Assembly (NCBI RefSeq): GCF_963678975.1 | Contig: NC_089285.1 | Coordinates: 3,942,531 to 4,006,530, forward strand | Origin: Dysidea avara | Taxonomy: Eukaryota > Porifera > Demospongiae > Dictyoceratida > Dysideidae | DNA: 64,000 nucleotides | Direction: 5' to 3' | Shown here: in pieces, positions 42,663-55,225 of the stretch | How the letters are laid out: each line of letters begins with the position of its first letter | How positions within the stretch are numbered: the first letter of the stretch is position 1 | Made by a program: the position numbers and the translations under genes | Notes under the pieces: generated by a model | The model's input: the letters and a program-made list of their open reading frames with translations, nothing else | Database searches by the model: none | Told to the model about the DNA's origin: nothing

Positions 42663-44056
42663 ATCAAATCACAATCAGCAAATATAGTCAATGTGTGTAA
42701 AGGCCTTTTCACACTACAGTCGAATACGCATCAAAGCTGTATCAAACAATTTCACACCTGAGCTGGATTGACTGCAATGTGCATTCAATTTGGCTTCATA
42801 TCAATCCACCTCGAGAGGTAAATTGGCCTAACTTGATGCGCATTAGTTCCAATAGCAAGGGGGCGCCATACAGTCTCCAAATAGTTCGCGCAAAGCATGG
42901 CTATTGCGCCAAGACTAAAGCAATGGCATACCTAGTGTTATACTCAGCTTGTGGAAGTGATACAGTGACCATAGTGTCGAAGGAATAGTGTACCATCATT
43001 CCTGGTACAGGTTCCTCCTAAGAATTAACCAGCTTCTTGGCACCCAATGTTTTGTAAGTGTGCTAACAACATTCCTTGCTGTGAATACTTTTCTGACTCC
43101 AATGGATTACGAAGAAGGTAGTACAATGACCAACGCCATTTAACTTTTCGTTACATAATCGGGTAATTTACCACGTGCTATGAGAGAGAATTGAATTCAG
43201 TTGCTGCACATGTAGTGTGAAAATGGATTGATGCGCATTCGATCCACTTTCAGTCTGATCACAGGTTATCAGTAACCTGGAAGTGGTTTTTGAAGCTGTC
43301 TATTAATGAGACCTTAATTCGAGCCACAACAAATTTTTATTGCTTCATACAAGAAATGCTGAGTAAGCTATTGCGCAACATTCGTGAACACTTGACGGGA
43401 TGGAATAAACCTTTGAAGTATCTCCATGAAGTACAAAGTGGTTTTTGAATGGATTTTTGAATGGATGTGTGATCTATACTTGCTTTTTAAAGTTGGATTT
43501 GAGTATATTTGACAGTACTTATTCTACTTTGTGCCATCCATAGTGATATTCAACACCATGTTGAACCCTGTCATTGTTGTCTAGCACAATCTTGTAAGGT
43601 AGATTGTTTTATGAAAACATAACCTCTACTGTGTAATTCTCCTGTTAGCTGGTTATAGGACAATCAATAATTATTATAGCATTAACTAAATACTGTAGTG
43701 AGACAAACACAGTTACTGGAGAGAATAGGGGATGGGACTATGGGCCTGATAGTGGTGCTCTGTAAAAAAATTTAACTGACGCCAGAGCCTGTGAGTCTAC
43801 CCTCTTACTGTTTCAGGCTCCAGTGTTTCAAAATAATGCATTAGTTTTTTACCCTTTGCAGGTTGGAGATATATAACCCTCCCAATCTCTACTAAGGCAT
43901 AAAATTAAAGTGATCACCACCCATGTCATATTAACTAGGAGGATGAGGAGGTGGGTGGGAGGGGAGAAATGTAGCAAGGAATCAGTCTGGTTGTTTTTTG
44001 CAATTGTGAAAGAAAGCCAGACTGACCACCCTTAGAGCCCACTTTGAAATGCACAC
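42663..44056. other. Unassigned; weak inverted ends at 42695 and 43225
   Basis: 'ccttttcacactacagtcga' (about 42703) and the complement-like 'gtagtgtgaaaatggattg' (about 43213) may be the ends of a roughly 530-bp element. Nothing else recognised. Confidence 0.35.
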
Positions 44057-45110
44057 TTGAATGGGTAAGTAGAATTCTAGGAAAACGGAAAGCGGGAACG
44101 GAAACGACCAATGGAAAATGCCTGATGAAGGTTATCATGTCAATATACGGGTTAGATTTTACAGCATGATGTTTCTTTGTAACACTGTTGGACCCTTTCG
44201 CACTGTTCCGCTAAAGCGATCGAAACTCTCTAATAGAGCAGTCACCGTGGATTAAAATACTCGACTAGAACGATCAAAAATGTTTTAGCTACTATGCAGA
44301 CCTTTAAACCTGTGAATGATGGAGCAACCATGGCTGGCAAAGATTAGGTATGTAGACTAGCGAAGTCATCAACACTGACTGTCAACTGTTCCTTTAAACT
44401 ATAAACATTTTAAAAGATTCAACACTGAAACATGCTTGAAGAAGTTTGTGAAGTATTCTAATTATATAGACTGAAGACAGTGTCTATATAGGCTATGCAC
44501 TTAGATGCAGCTTCCCGATAAGAGTTATGTATGATAAGATATGCTGTTAGCTTGCTTGTCAGCTACAAGACGTACATGGCTGGTCTTATATGGCACACAC
44601 TAGCTATATCATCAACACTATGTAAAAAACTGAAATAACCATACTCCTTGAAACCATACAAAAGATCCAACAATTAAGAATGAAGAGATTTACAAGTATT
44701 CTAATCAATTGACAGTGTTTACATAAAGATGTTAGAAGATGTATGGCTGCAACCTTGTCAAGATAAAAGTTAGGTATGTGGTAGATACAGTATGTGTCAG
44801 GCTGAGGTGACTCCAATGAAGAGGCTGAGGGTTGCCAGCTACAGTACAATGATTCACAAGCTTTCAATACTAAAAAGCCCCGGTGAGATACATGGTTTGT
44901 AAAACATTCTGTGACTGCTCTATTAGAGTATTTTAATGGACGGTGACTGCTCTATTAGAGAGTTTTGATCGTTTTAGCCTAACAGTACGGAGGGTCCAAC
45001 AATGTTACAAAGAAGCATCATGCTGTAAAATCTAACCTGTATATTGACATGATAACCTTCATCAGGCATTTTCCGTTTTCCTAGAATTCTACTTACCTCA
45101 CTTGAATTAT
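44057..45110. mobile_element. Inverted-repeat element, about 1.05 kb
   Basis: Arms of about 210 bp (44057-44270 and 44905-45105) match on 'aagtagaattctaggaaaac', 'aatgcctgatgaaggttatc', 'tttgtaac' and 'tctctaatagagcagtcacc'. The interior has no recognisable gene. The recurrent 'gagcagtca' motif lies at the inner edge of both arms. Confidence 0.75.
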
Positions 45111-45337
45111 TGGAATGTGCCAGGGAGGCAGGCCATTACCTGTGTGAATGGTTTGGGTGTGGTGGCAAGATAGTCCTGCTAGTTAATTAATTTAACCCTG
45201 TTTAACCTGCTGTTGTATCATATTATCTTTTAAGTACATGCCATACTACCTGAATTGTAGTCTTCTTACTGTGATGGTCACTGGATACTATAGTACCCAG
45301 CTCTATTGTGGTATTCCTGTTACTATAATGAATAGAT

Positions 45338-46205
45338 TTAATTTAAGGCTGTTAGGTTGGGTGGTAACCACACCAATGTGCTGCTATAACGAAAGAACTT
45401 CTGTGTGCTTGGTAAGTGGGCATATTGAGAAGGACAGCAAGTTCTGTATGAATGCTGTGTTCCAAACAATATAGGAGGGTCCAGTGAAATGCTATATTGG
45501 TGGTACATAGCACAGAGTGAACGGTGTTTCACTTGGTGGGGTAATGGGTAACCAACCAAGAGCAAGGCGATGCTGTGATACATGATCATTTGCGAAGTGA
45601 CATGGTGATGTGGCCAGCCCAGTTTTGGGGATGTTGCAGACATTGGATTGAATGTTGAGATAATACTGTACCCCCAAACAGGTAGGGTGTAATCCATATG
45701 AGATAGAACGAGGGAGTCAACCAACATTTTAATAATAGAATATCGATAAACACCTGCGATGGGTATTGATCCAAAATAGGTAATAGAAAAGTTTTTTGAA
45801 AACAGCAGAGGCATGAGCAGTCCAATTAAGTTGATTATCAATATGGACACCTAGGTACGTTTGGGTAGAAACTTCTTTTACAAGAATGTTATCAATGTAC
45901 ACTGCTGGAGTTGCTCCAGAGGACTTTGGCTTAAACCACATAGCACTTGATTTTTAGGTGTCAACCATTCAGAAAGTAATCTCAAATCCCTGCTCAGTTG
46001 TCTTGCACTTCAGAATAGTCAACACCAGTACAGATAAGACAGTGTCGTCAACATACTGCAGTAATTTGCCAAAACAAACTTGTGATGTCATATAGTTCAT
46101 GTAAACTAAAACAGAAGTGGCCCAAATGCATTTCCCTGTGGGTTCCACCACTTACTGGGAATCATCATTGTTAAATTTGATATGTTGTAAACGAGAAGTC
46201 AGGTA
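45338..46205 (-). pseudogene. LINE reverse transcriptase relic
   Basis: Spread over three frames: 46151-45969 carries the catalytic box as 'LLQYVDDTVL' (YxDD); 45941-45729 carries 'VYIDNILVKEVSTQTYLGVH' and 'LNW..HASAVFKK'; 45850-45338 carries 'VDSLVLSHMDYTLPVWG'. This is the order of the palm, thumb and post-RT region of a CR1/L2/jockey-like non-LTR element. Frameshifts and stops make it dead. The N-terminal endonuclease is absent. Confidence 0.85.
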
Positions 46206-47779
46206 GTCAATAAACCAAGCAAGTTAAGTAAATGTCTTACATTTATTTTCCTTGACAAATTTGTCATTATCACTGAAAGAATCATCATTGTCACTGACAC
46301 TTGAGGAGATAGCTGCATTTTTCTCAACAATGTAGTGGTCATCCACTTCATCCTCAATTTCAATCAAATCTTTAGCTTGTTGATTCTACATAAACATATA
46401 TGGATTTCTCATTCACATCTCATAGCTGTGTGTGTCTGTGTCTGTGAGTATAATATATATCGGCCCACTTACAAGAGAAGGCAAAAATTGATGCAGGTTA
46501 ATCAGCTTTCTCTTAATTGCCAATGGCTCGACCAATTCACCAATGTCCTCATCAGTCTGCAAAGGAAAGCCTTTTCCATCTACTTCATTCTCTGTATGTT
46601 AGTAAATGTTATATAATTATTGTTTAGGACTCCAGAGTCTGCTGACTGGCAAGTAGTAGCTGCCATTCTCAGTACCGCTATAAAACTCAAACGTTTCCAA
46701 CTCTAACATGCTAAACTGACTTTGAATGCACATAGCATGTCTTATAGTGCTGTGTTTTGTGTACCATACCCTCTAGGCCGCGTGTCCCTTAAGCAATAAA
46801 CACCAGAATCAAGGTAACATCTGTAACACATGCACAATCAGTAACACCTGCAATTATACTAGTGAACCTTTAATCTCTAATTCAGTCATGGGTATAGACT
46901 TAAAGGAGGGATTAAATGTCCACTAGTATTCTCCCTTGTTCTCTACTTTTTCTCTAATTGAACTTAGGAGTTCAGTGTAGGGTATGTGCTAATGTGTGGT
47001 CTTATGTACTTAGTTTGTAGGGAGACTATTATGTGAGGGCTGAAAACAAAATGGCCATCAAGTGGCCCCAGTAAATGCAATGTCCACCAACTGGATTACA
47101 GAAAACTACAAATACTAATCAATTTCAGCAAACCCCAAAACTACGAAAATACAACTAACAATACATTTACAGTAAATCATGCACTGTGAAATACACTTGG
47201 TTTCCTACTTACTCAGATTTTTTAGGACTGACTGCTGTTGCTACCACTCTATTGGTCTGGTTTTAGCCAATCATTGTTGTAGTAGCTATTTAAAAAATAC
47301 CTTTTGTTTATGATAGTTTCTGTTATAATTGTCCTTTGTGTTTTACCTTACTTGATTTACCTTTGTGCTACACCACTGTACTAAAAAGTCAACTTTTCAC
47401 CAATACCGACATTGGTGCACCTCTAGTTTTAACTAATTATGGACTGAAGCTACCATTTCGAAGATTCGCCCAGCTTTCTACAATAAGTCCAAAGCTCAAA
47501 GTCTTGCTGTACTCCCTATGAGTGCTCAGCGATGACCTCTTGGCTGGCTTTTAATCTCGTTTTTAATTGTTGTAAAGTTGTTACCCACTTGCTTTCGTTT
47601 CGGATAAGGCTCCTATCAGTAGTCTTTGCGTACTTAGACCGGTTGTCTGAAGCGTTTGAAGTAGTACAGTCTGTCAAAGCAAGTCATGATTCCAGAAGAG
47701 TGGTAGCTTGTGCAAACACCATCCTTGCTGTGACACTTCTTTAGTGGATATGAAAAACTTTAGCGCAGGGATTTATCCT
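46206..47779. other. Unassigned with one palindromic MITE
   Basis: 46850-46970 is a copy of the 'acctgca..tatactagt' MITE. ORFs at 47336-47521 and 47532-47744 have no recognisable domain. Confidence 0.35.
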
Positions 47780-48500
47780 TTTCAACAAACTCCATTCTTT
47801 TTTCTGATTTTCTCACTTTCTCTGCTAAAGCAATGATGCTGGTGCTTGCTGTTTTTTAAGAAAAAAAATTTTTAGATAGATGGCTTCTGCTCTATTATTG
47901 GATCTCTCATCCCTTTTTTCTCTCCAGGAAATATTATATCTGAGTCGGTGTGTTTCTTGTCAATTTATCACAGGTCTTCTTGGAGTACCATAGCCACTGC
48001 CAGCCTTGCTACTCTCTGACTCACTGATGTTATATATGCTGGCATTAAGTTACTGTTTGGTGTTCATGAATATGTTGAAATTATCCAGTACCTTGTCACT
48101 ATTCTTATTGTGAACAGTCTCTGGAGAAGACGGAGGAATAGTCCAGGATCACATGTCCCCAGTGTAGAAAGGAAATGATAATTCCTACAGGAGGAGTGAA
48201 GGAGTTTTATGTTTGTATCATTAATCATTTAGTGGATTAGGTACAGTTGAAGATGAACCAGAAGTTGAATGTGATGTTTCAGGGATAAACCCAAGCTCTT
48301 GGCTTGCTTCTGTTTGTGCTGCTACAAATACTTGCTGCAATTTGGTAGTTTGGTGTATGTATATATACAAATTGTGCATTGTGATGATTCAGTTCCCTGG
48401 GATAATATCAGTTAAATTGTCTGTTCCAATCAATCATTGATTTTTTTTAAATGTGTTTATATAGTATGTAATTGTATAGGAAAATGCACTATTGGCATCA
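47780..48500 (+). repeat. Direct repeat R4, copy 1
   Basis: Matches 50225-50740 with 'ctgattttctcactttctct', 'atattatatctgagtcggtg' and 'actgccagccttgct'. Copies are about 2.4 kb apart in the same orientation. No coding function recognised. Confidence 0.8.
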
Positions 48501-48847
48501 TGTGATATTTGTGAACGCAGCAATTTTTTGAAAACAATCTATGTCATCCTCAGCACTACTCCTTCCACAGGATGTATTTAGTATTTTATCACTTCCGAAG
48601 CATCATATACTCCTTTGGATCTGAACTACTGGGGAAGTACTTGGCTATGGCTGCCCATGCGGAATGGTACAGTTACGCCACTAACAGAGTGTGGAATTTA
48701 AAATAAGAGGTGCCTTATGCTCTCAAAGAACTATGAAGGAGCAATCTTACTTCACCTGGAAGAGGGATTTACTTTGGTGTTCTTGATAATGGTGTTATCA
48801 AAGGCATCACTGTCAGTGCACATCAGATAGATCGGGAAGGTATAAAA

Positions 48848-49639
48848 GCCGGAATGGAACCGGAACGGAATAGAACCGGAACGGAATGCACCCCCTCATT
48901 TAATTATTTTTTATTGTCATAATTACATTTTGTGTTCATTTTCTACATATAGCTACAAGATTTCAGCTCAGCTGAATCCTATCGTTGACTTCTACACCAA
49001 CTGCATCAGCGATACTTTATCATCTCCAAAATTAATAGTGATGACAGCTACCTTATCGACGAGTATAATGATTCATCGTATCCTCCTTTTCCCGATTGTG
49101 GCCATAGACAACATAATTATACCATACGTACCTTTAATATGGCTAGTCTATGACGGTAGCAATACAATATCATTTCATAGCTATAATGTACGAGACTCGA
49201 GATTGGTATCATTGTACTTAGCTATTGCACTGTTCAAGCTAGATTAAATTAGATAAACTGCACAGCACTGCATACAAGTGTGTGATTCATACAATTAATA
49301 ACATTGGAGGTACAGTACTGAACTCGGGTTCACTAGCACGAGGCTGGAGGCTACTTCTACAATCTCCACTTAAGTTGTAGCTATTCAGTAGATTTTGATG
49401 CTTTAAGTTTGTATCTTCACTTAAGTACGTCAACGTCTATCACCGCTGTTCTCTATCCGTCGTCACCAAAATGCAACTGGTGTAGAAGTTTGTGTAGAAG
49501 TCGACGATAGGGCTATAGGATTCAGCTGAGGTGAAATCATGTAGCTACATGTAGAAAATGAACACAAAATGTAATTATGACAATAAAAAATAATTAAAGG
49601 AGGGGGTAGCGTTCCATTCCGTTTCGGTTCCGTTCCGGC
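48848..49639. mobile_element. Inverted-repeat element with GGAACGGAA ends, about 790 bp
   Basis: The left arm 48848-49010 ('ccggaatggaaccggaacgg', 'taattattttttattgtcat', 'tcagctgaatcctatcg') recurs inverted at 49480-49639. Arms are about 155 bp. No transposase and no matching target duplication seen. Confidence 0.8.
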
Positions 49640-50224
49640 ATTGCAATCACATTGCCAAACAAATTGAGGGTATGTTATTACAATTTGACTCATTTTGTCA
49701 GTGAGGAGTTGTATAGAATGAGTTTTAAACCGTGTAACATATACGACATATATGTAGTTAAGTGTGAGAGCTGATGGAAGTATGTTCAAATGTTGTCAAC
49801 AAGATGTTTATAAAAGGAGATGGAAGCGCCCATGGTTCACTGTGGCCACACAACATCAAAAGAAATTGTATTAGATAAACTTGAAATGAAGTATAAAATC
49901 AAAAACAGCAAATCAAAAATTCCTAACCTGTATATGCTCAGTCAAATAAACTGGGTTTAATGCCTTCACCTTCCTCAATAGTTTGATTTGTCTGTCCTTG
50001 TTGATAGTTCTATATGCATTGAATAGCTACATGGCAACTGTATCATATATTTTGTGGGTATTCCCATGTTCAATTTTCCATCCAGGACGTTTTCTGGCTC
50101 TTCTCCCATTAGTAATTTGAATATTTATCTGGTTTCTCTATATATGTGCTATCAGTAGCTATGCACCCAAATGTTTCTTACTTTGATTTCAGATGGGCTG
50201 CTCCTCTTACTATCTCCATTACCT

Positions 50225-50740
50225 GAGAAAACTTTCTCATTTTTCAACAAGCTGCATTCTCTTTTCTGATTTTCTCACTTTCTCTGCTAAAGCATTGCCA
50301 ATGATTTAGATGCTGTTTTGTTGTTGTTTTTTTTTTAAATTTGGAAAGGATGGCTTCTGTTTCTATTATTGGATCCCTCTGTCCCTTTTTGCCTCTCTGG
50401 GAAATATTATATCTGAGTCGGTGTGTTTCTTGTCCAGTTATCTTGGAGTAACATGGCCACTGCCAGCCTTGCTTCCCTCTGACTTACTGACATTACATAT
50501 ACTGACATTAAGCTACTGCTTAAATTGGTGTTCACAATGATATTGGAATTAGCCAGTATGGTGTATGTACATATAAAGTGTACATTGTATACTGGAGCTG
50601 TGATGATTCATAATATCAGCTAACCCAATCAATCAATGACTTGTGTTTATATAATATAATAGTATGTAATTATAATCATATAGGAAAATGCAATAATGGC
50701 ATCACATGATATTTGTAAACATGAAAAGTTTTTTTGGAAA
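50225..50740 (+). repeat. Direct repeat R4, copy 2
   Basis: Second copy of the 47780-48500 block, shorter and diverged. Confidence 0.8.
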
Positions 50741-51412
50741 ATAGGTAAGAGGTGGCTAGATACTACTCACTGAAGCAAGCCCCATATATTCATGAATTAC
50801 TGTTGGGCTTTTTCAGCAAAAATACTAACCAAGGATCATTGATCTACAGAAAGACAGTCTCTTGACAGTCTCATCATCTTCCCGTCTTTCTTGCATAAGT
50901 TTACTGCTTGCAAGGCTGCTTGATCGTTTGACAAGTTCTCAGTTCTCTAACATGTGAACATACTATATCACTATAAAATGAAAATTCTCTTTATCCTATA
51001 TCAAAATGCTTACAGTCATCAACAGTAACGTCTTCTACATAGAATCTCTAGACAAGCTTAACCTAGGCTTGCCCCTTCACTGCTATGCATTCATCTAGTC
51101 CAATTCATCATATCTGTTTAATGTGGTATCTTTCCTTCGGAGTTTAGTGCATTTTGCTCTGCGGTTCACTTTGTTTTACAAATTGATATATATGAAATAT
51201 CATTATCATTATTATGCAGTAATAGTACGAAGATTCTTTCCACCTTTGTATTTCTTGTAATAACCTCCTACATTATTAGCAACTTCTAAATCTAAACAGC
51301 TTATTTAGTAGAAGCAGATACATAAAATATTTACCGAATTCTGTGACTGGTCCTAGTGTTCACCATCAGAGTCATTCACACACACAGTGATTTTGAGGGT
51401 GACAACTAGCCG
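50741..51412. other. Unassigned sequence
   Basis: No feature recognised. Confidence 0.35.
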
Positions 51413-51509
51413 CAGGGGCTGATCCAGGGGGGGTGGATGGGGTGGCTAGCCACCCACCCTGGATTAAACTATATATCACGGCATGCAAATTAAGCATTAA
51501 CAGCTCATA

Positions 51510-54272
51510 CTAATCATATAAAACACTACTTGTACACATTTTTCTGCTATGTTTAGTTGCAAACTCTTTACATATTTGTTCAACATTCAGTTGAAAGCTA
51601 AATCCTTGCATTGCTAACACCCCAAGGTTGCCCAGTCTTTCATCCGTCATAGTGGTGCGCAACCACAAATGAATTTGCCTGAGACAAGAAAAGGTCCTTT
51701 CTGCTTCAGTGCTTCCAATCGGAAGTATTACCAATATGCACAGGAGTTCTCTTATATTGGGGAAGAATATTGGATCTGCATCTTCACTCAGCAAGTGAGT
51801 TATAGACTTCTCCTTTAAAGTGGCATGGAATTTATTGCAGTGAGCTTTCCATCTAGCAAGTTCACTGTCAAGGTCATCTTCTGCTGGTAGCAAATGACTC
51901 CATTTAGATTTTAAGATGGTACACAGTTGATGTTCGTCTTTTGTGGTAATTACAGTGGGCACCAATGCACACAGTTCATAATGTGCTCGTGTATCTACAG
52001 AAAATCTGGCTTCCAATTCACTTATACTTGAGTCTAACAAAGGAATGGTAATTGTCACTCTCCAGTAATCAGTTGGTGAGCTTACTGTAGGGTTTGGTCT
52101 AGTTTGACGGCCTCTTATAACACGGGGCATACTTTCGCTGCTGCTAATATCCCTGCATAGATTTAGAGCTTTATGATAAATTCTATTATGTTCAGCATTT
52201 ACATTTTCACGAAGTTGCTTGTAATGCTCCTTGACTTCATCAACTTTTTTAAAACCAAAGTATACCTCTTGTAGTCTACCTTGTAAACATTCTGCAATTG
52301 GTTTAATCGGCTCCAATAATTCTTTTGATAGCAAAAATGCAACCACGTGCTCAAAGCTAGTAAAAATGTGCTTCAAACCATTAGCAGTGCTACGAGATTC
52401 AGAATCCCAGTTCCAAGTATTTCCATCAGGATAAATTTCATTGTCATCATCAGCAGGTGAACAAATATGTTCCCAAGTCTTAATAAGGTAAGGATACAAT
52501 TCTAAAATTGTGGTGAAAGTATTATGCCGTTCAACCCATCTTGTTTTACACAGCCCATTTATCTTAGATTTCCTGGCAGATGGACACAAGCGCTGAATTA
52601 TGTGTTCAAGAAACCGTTGTCTCTTTGGAGAGTTGTGGAAGTATAAGAACGCCTGATGACAGTTATCAATCATATTTTTTACAGCTTGAACCTTTGAAGA
52701 ATGGCATATTACTAGATTCAAACTATGCAGGCAGCAACCTTGAAATTCTGCATCTGGTGCATTATTCTTTATATGTGCTTGTACACCAGAATTTGAAGAG
52801 CTCATGGAAGCTGTTGTATCGTATGCCTGCCCTCGGCAATTTTTAACATCAATTTCATGTTTTTGTAAAACTTGCAAGATGCCATCTGCAATGCTTTTCC
52901 CAGTTATCCTCTGAAGAAAATGGAAGTCAAGTAACACTTCGTGCTTTATTGGCTTCACACGAAAATTTTCATTATCAATTTCCAAGAACCTTAAGCAAAC
53001 CGACAAAATCTCCTTACCATGAGATGTAGCTTCATCAGCAATTAATGAAAAATGTGGACACTTCTGTATGCAGGTTCGATAAAATGCACGAATTTGGTCA
53101 GCAGCTATTTCCAGTATCTCGTTTTGAACGGTCTTACTGGTATATTTTGCATTCTTTGGACCAAGTATTAAGTGTTCGCTCAGTGCTTTATTGTTCTTTG
53201 CCAGCAATCTAAGTATGGCAATGAAATTTCCTTCATTTCTTAATGGCTCCTGTGTAAAGTTCACCTTATCCTGATTGTGACCTTGGAGAGAAATTCGTTG
53301 CTTTGCACACAATAATACTGTCTCAGCAATTGTTGGCAATACTTCAGTATTAAATTTAAAATTCTTAGAGCTTTTATCAATTAACTGACTATCGATTCTT
53401 GATTCAGGATTAGCCCACCTTCTTGTAAATTCAAAGGCATGATCTACTGCTCTCAAATGATATGCATGTTTGGCATGCCTCTCCATCAACTCCTTGGATT
53501 TGTTGTAATTCTTGAAGGGCGTACACACAAATGCACCGAGATGTGTCTTTTCACTGTCAGTTAAAAACAAAATGCAGGGCAAACACCATCCTCCTTGACT
53601 ATTCTCCAAACCATAACGTAACCATTTGTAATCTTGAAGCCATCGAGATTGAAAAGTTATCTGTTTTCTTTTCCTTCCTCCAGAAACAGTGAAGTAGACT
53701 GTGTCAAAATCAGTGCTCCTTAGATTGCTTTGTGATGAAGTAATCAATTCATATTTTTCATGATCTTTTATTATTCTTGATCTACTAATGGCCACTTGCA
53801 GAATATCACTAGATTCTGAGTTAGATACAAAGTTCACGTTAGGATAAGATGGCTCACCATTGCTATTAAATTCAACAGGATCACTATCATGGAAAGTTTC
53901 TGGTGCAACCTCACGGCAAAGCTCACCAGTTGATTGTTGAAGGCTCACTGTCAAATTATCTGGCCAGTTAGCTGCTTCAATGAAATCCGCATTAACTCTA
54001 ATACTTTCAGTAGTGGAAGGGGTAGCCTCTGTCTCTTCATTTATGCCCTGAGATTGACATTCATTCCCATCACTGTCATTGTTGATACCACTTTCATTAG
54101 TGATTGTGACTGGAGTTTCACTTCCAGACTCAGTCTCATTGTCAATCAAACCTTCTTCCCCAACTTCACTGTCACTGTTACTTCCATCAGTAGTAAGGGT
54201 TTCACTTAGAGGATTCTGTCCTTGTTGGGCTATAACTTTTGATCTAAAATAATCTAAAATAGACCTGGACAT
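51510..54272 (-). CDS. hAT-superfamily transposase (TTF zinc finger, DUF4371-like, hAT dimerisation)
   Basis: A 920-residue uninterrupted ORF. Residues 1-150 are acidic and low-complexity after 'MSRSILDYF'. About 190-290 is a TTF-type zinc finger ('WLQDYKWLRYG..GGWCLPC..F', later 'H..HAYH'). About 300-640 is a DUF4371/RNase-H-like core with 'LIADEATS' (D413) and 'GQAYDTTASM' (D485) as likely catalytic acids, 'CLHSLNL' and 'CKTRWVERH'. About 800-895 is the C-terminal hAT dimerisation region ('PIGSTEAERTFSCLR'). This is the architecture of ZMYM1/THAP12-like animal hAT proteins. The start is the first Met, preceded by non-coding sequence. It could serve the hAT MITEs in this window only if their ends match, and they do not obviously. 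Confidence 0.92.
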   Translation of the reverse strand: MSRSILDYFRSKVIAQQGQNPLSETLTTDGSNSDSEVGEEGLIDNETESGSETPVTITNESGINNDSDGNECQSQGINEETEATPSTTESIRVNADFIEAANWPDNLTVSLQQSTGELCREVAPETFHDSDPVEFNSNGEPSYPNVNFVSNSESSDILQVAISRSRIIKDHEKYELITSSQSNLRSTDFDTVYFTVSGGRKRKQITFQSRWLQDYKWLRYGLENSQGGWCLPCILFLTDSEKTHLGAFVCTPFKNYNKSKELMERHAKHAYHLRAVDHAFEFTRRWANPESRIDSQLIDKSSKNFKFNTEVLPTIAETVLLCAKQRISLQGHNQDKVNFTQEPLRNEGNFIAILRLLAKNNKALSEHLILGPKNAKYTSKTVQNEILEIAADQIRAFYRTCIQKCPHFSLIADEATSHGKEILSVCLRFLEIDNENFRVKPIKHEVLLDFHFLQRITGKSIADGILQVLQKHEIDVKNCRGQAYDTTASMSSSNSGVQAHIKNNAPDAEFQGCCLHSLNLVICHSSKVQAVKNMIDNCHQAFLYFHNSPKRQRFLEHIIQRLCPSARKSKINGLCKTRWVERHNTFTTILELYPYLIKTWEHICSPADDDNEIYPDGNTWNWDSESRSTANGLKHIFTSFEHVVAFLLSKELLEPIKPIAECLQGRLQEVYFGFKKVDEVKEHYKQLRENVNAEHNRIYHKALNLCRDISSSESMPRVIRGRQTRPNPTVSSPTDYWRVTITIPLLDSSISELEARFSVDTRAHYELCALVPTVITTKDEHQLCTILKSKWSHLLPAEDDLDSELARWKAHCNKFHATLKEKSITHLLSEDADPIFFPNIRELLCILVILPIGSTEAERTFSCLRQIHLWLRTTMTDERLGNLGVLAMQGFSFQLNVEQICKEFATKHSRKMCTSSVLYD

Positions 54273-54583
54273 CTGTACAAACTAGCACATGGCATCTACA
54301 CTAACAGTGCACTTTATTTGAAGCAAAACCTTCAGGTGGACATTTATTATTATGGTTTTGTTCATTTACAGCTGCAGTTGTTAAATGGACATAATAGCAC
54401 AGCTGCCAACAAGTTTTTAAACTATATGCTGTAGCTAGCTTTACAGTGTTTCTTCTAAACAGCTAGTACACTGTCTGAAATTCTAGCTAGTAGCTACATA
54501 CAATTGTTCTTTTCAGTCAAAATCACTTCCAGATTCAATCTAATTCTTTGGTGGATTCAGGGTGGAGGGAAGGGGGCTACGGT

Positions 54584-54777
54584 AAAACTTTTGTTCTTAT
54601 ACAGTAACTGTTAGCTGCTACTGCTTTTCTTAGCTGCTACTGCTCTAACTACACTACAGTGTACAGATACAATTTATCCTAAAGGGACCCTTTTAGGATA
54701 TTGTATCTGTACACTATAGTGTAGTTAGGGCAGTAGCAGTAGCAGCCAACAGTTACTGTATAAGAACAAAAGTTTTG
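54584..54777. repeat. Fold-back with about 85-bp arms
   Basis: 'aaaacttttgttcttataca' and its complement are at the outer ends. The centre hairpin is 'tcctaaagggacccttttag'. One arm has an extra 'gctgctactg' unit. Confidence 0.85.
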
Positions 54778-55016
54778 AAACTAAGTAAAATTTGATCTAA
54801 ATAGCATGTTTTGAACACCTAATTTTAAAAATTTTCCTGGGGGGGCATGCCCCCAGACCCCCCTAGACAGCTCGTGCTTCGCACTTCGCTAAGCGTGCTC
54901 CGCACGCTGTCTGCAGTCACCTCTCTCACCAGTGTATAGCTACACCCTTACTGCACATGTAAAGCTTGTGAACTAAGCCAGCCACCCCCTTTCATTTATT
55001 CCTGGATCAGCCCCTG

Positions 55017-55225
55017 TAGCCCACTACAGTCAATAGACTAACACTGTCACATGTGTCACTAACATAGTCCTGGGTATCAACTCTTGTAAAGGTCACTGAA
55101 TTGTGTGACCTTGAGAGTTGATGTCTGGCTAGCTATACAATCGAACAATACGGTGTTGTAGTATACTGTATCTCTCACAGTGTTCATGAAATAAGACTAA
55201 GGAGTTTAATCATGTAATACAGTTA
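55017..55225. other. Unassigned spacer
   Basis: A small IR, 'gtatcaactcttgtaaaggt' against 'gaccttgagagttgat', lies at 55074-55122. Confidence 0.4.

Larger units (their letters stand above)
51413..55016. mobile_element. hAT transposon, about 3.6 kb, autonomous-looking
   Basis: Inverted ends 'caggggctgatccagg' (51413-51428) and 'cctggatcagcccctg' (55001-55016) enclose an intact transposase gene on the minus strand. The second-tier match 'ggtggct' also repeats inside each end. Flanking 'tagccg' and 'tagccc' form at best an imperfect duplication; a clean 8-bp one is not seen. A fold-back (54584-54777) and a G/C-rich hairpin block (54835-54915) lie on the 5' side of the gene. Confidence 0.85.

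Noticed and set aside
47336..47744. Two plus-strand ORFs of 61 and 70 codons
   Set aside because: No motif, no splice support, and length is within chance expectation for this composition.
48240..48400. Acceptor-like 'gattag' followed by an open frame with several Cys
   Set aside because: Lies in repeat R4 and the second R4 copy does not keep it open; no domain recognised.
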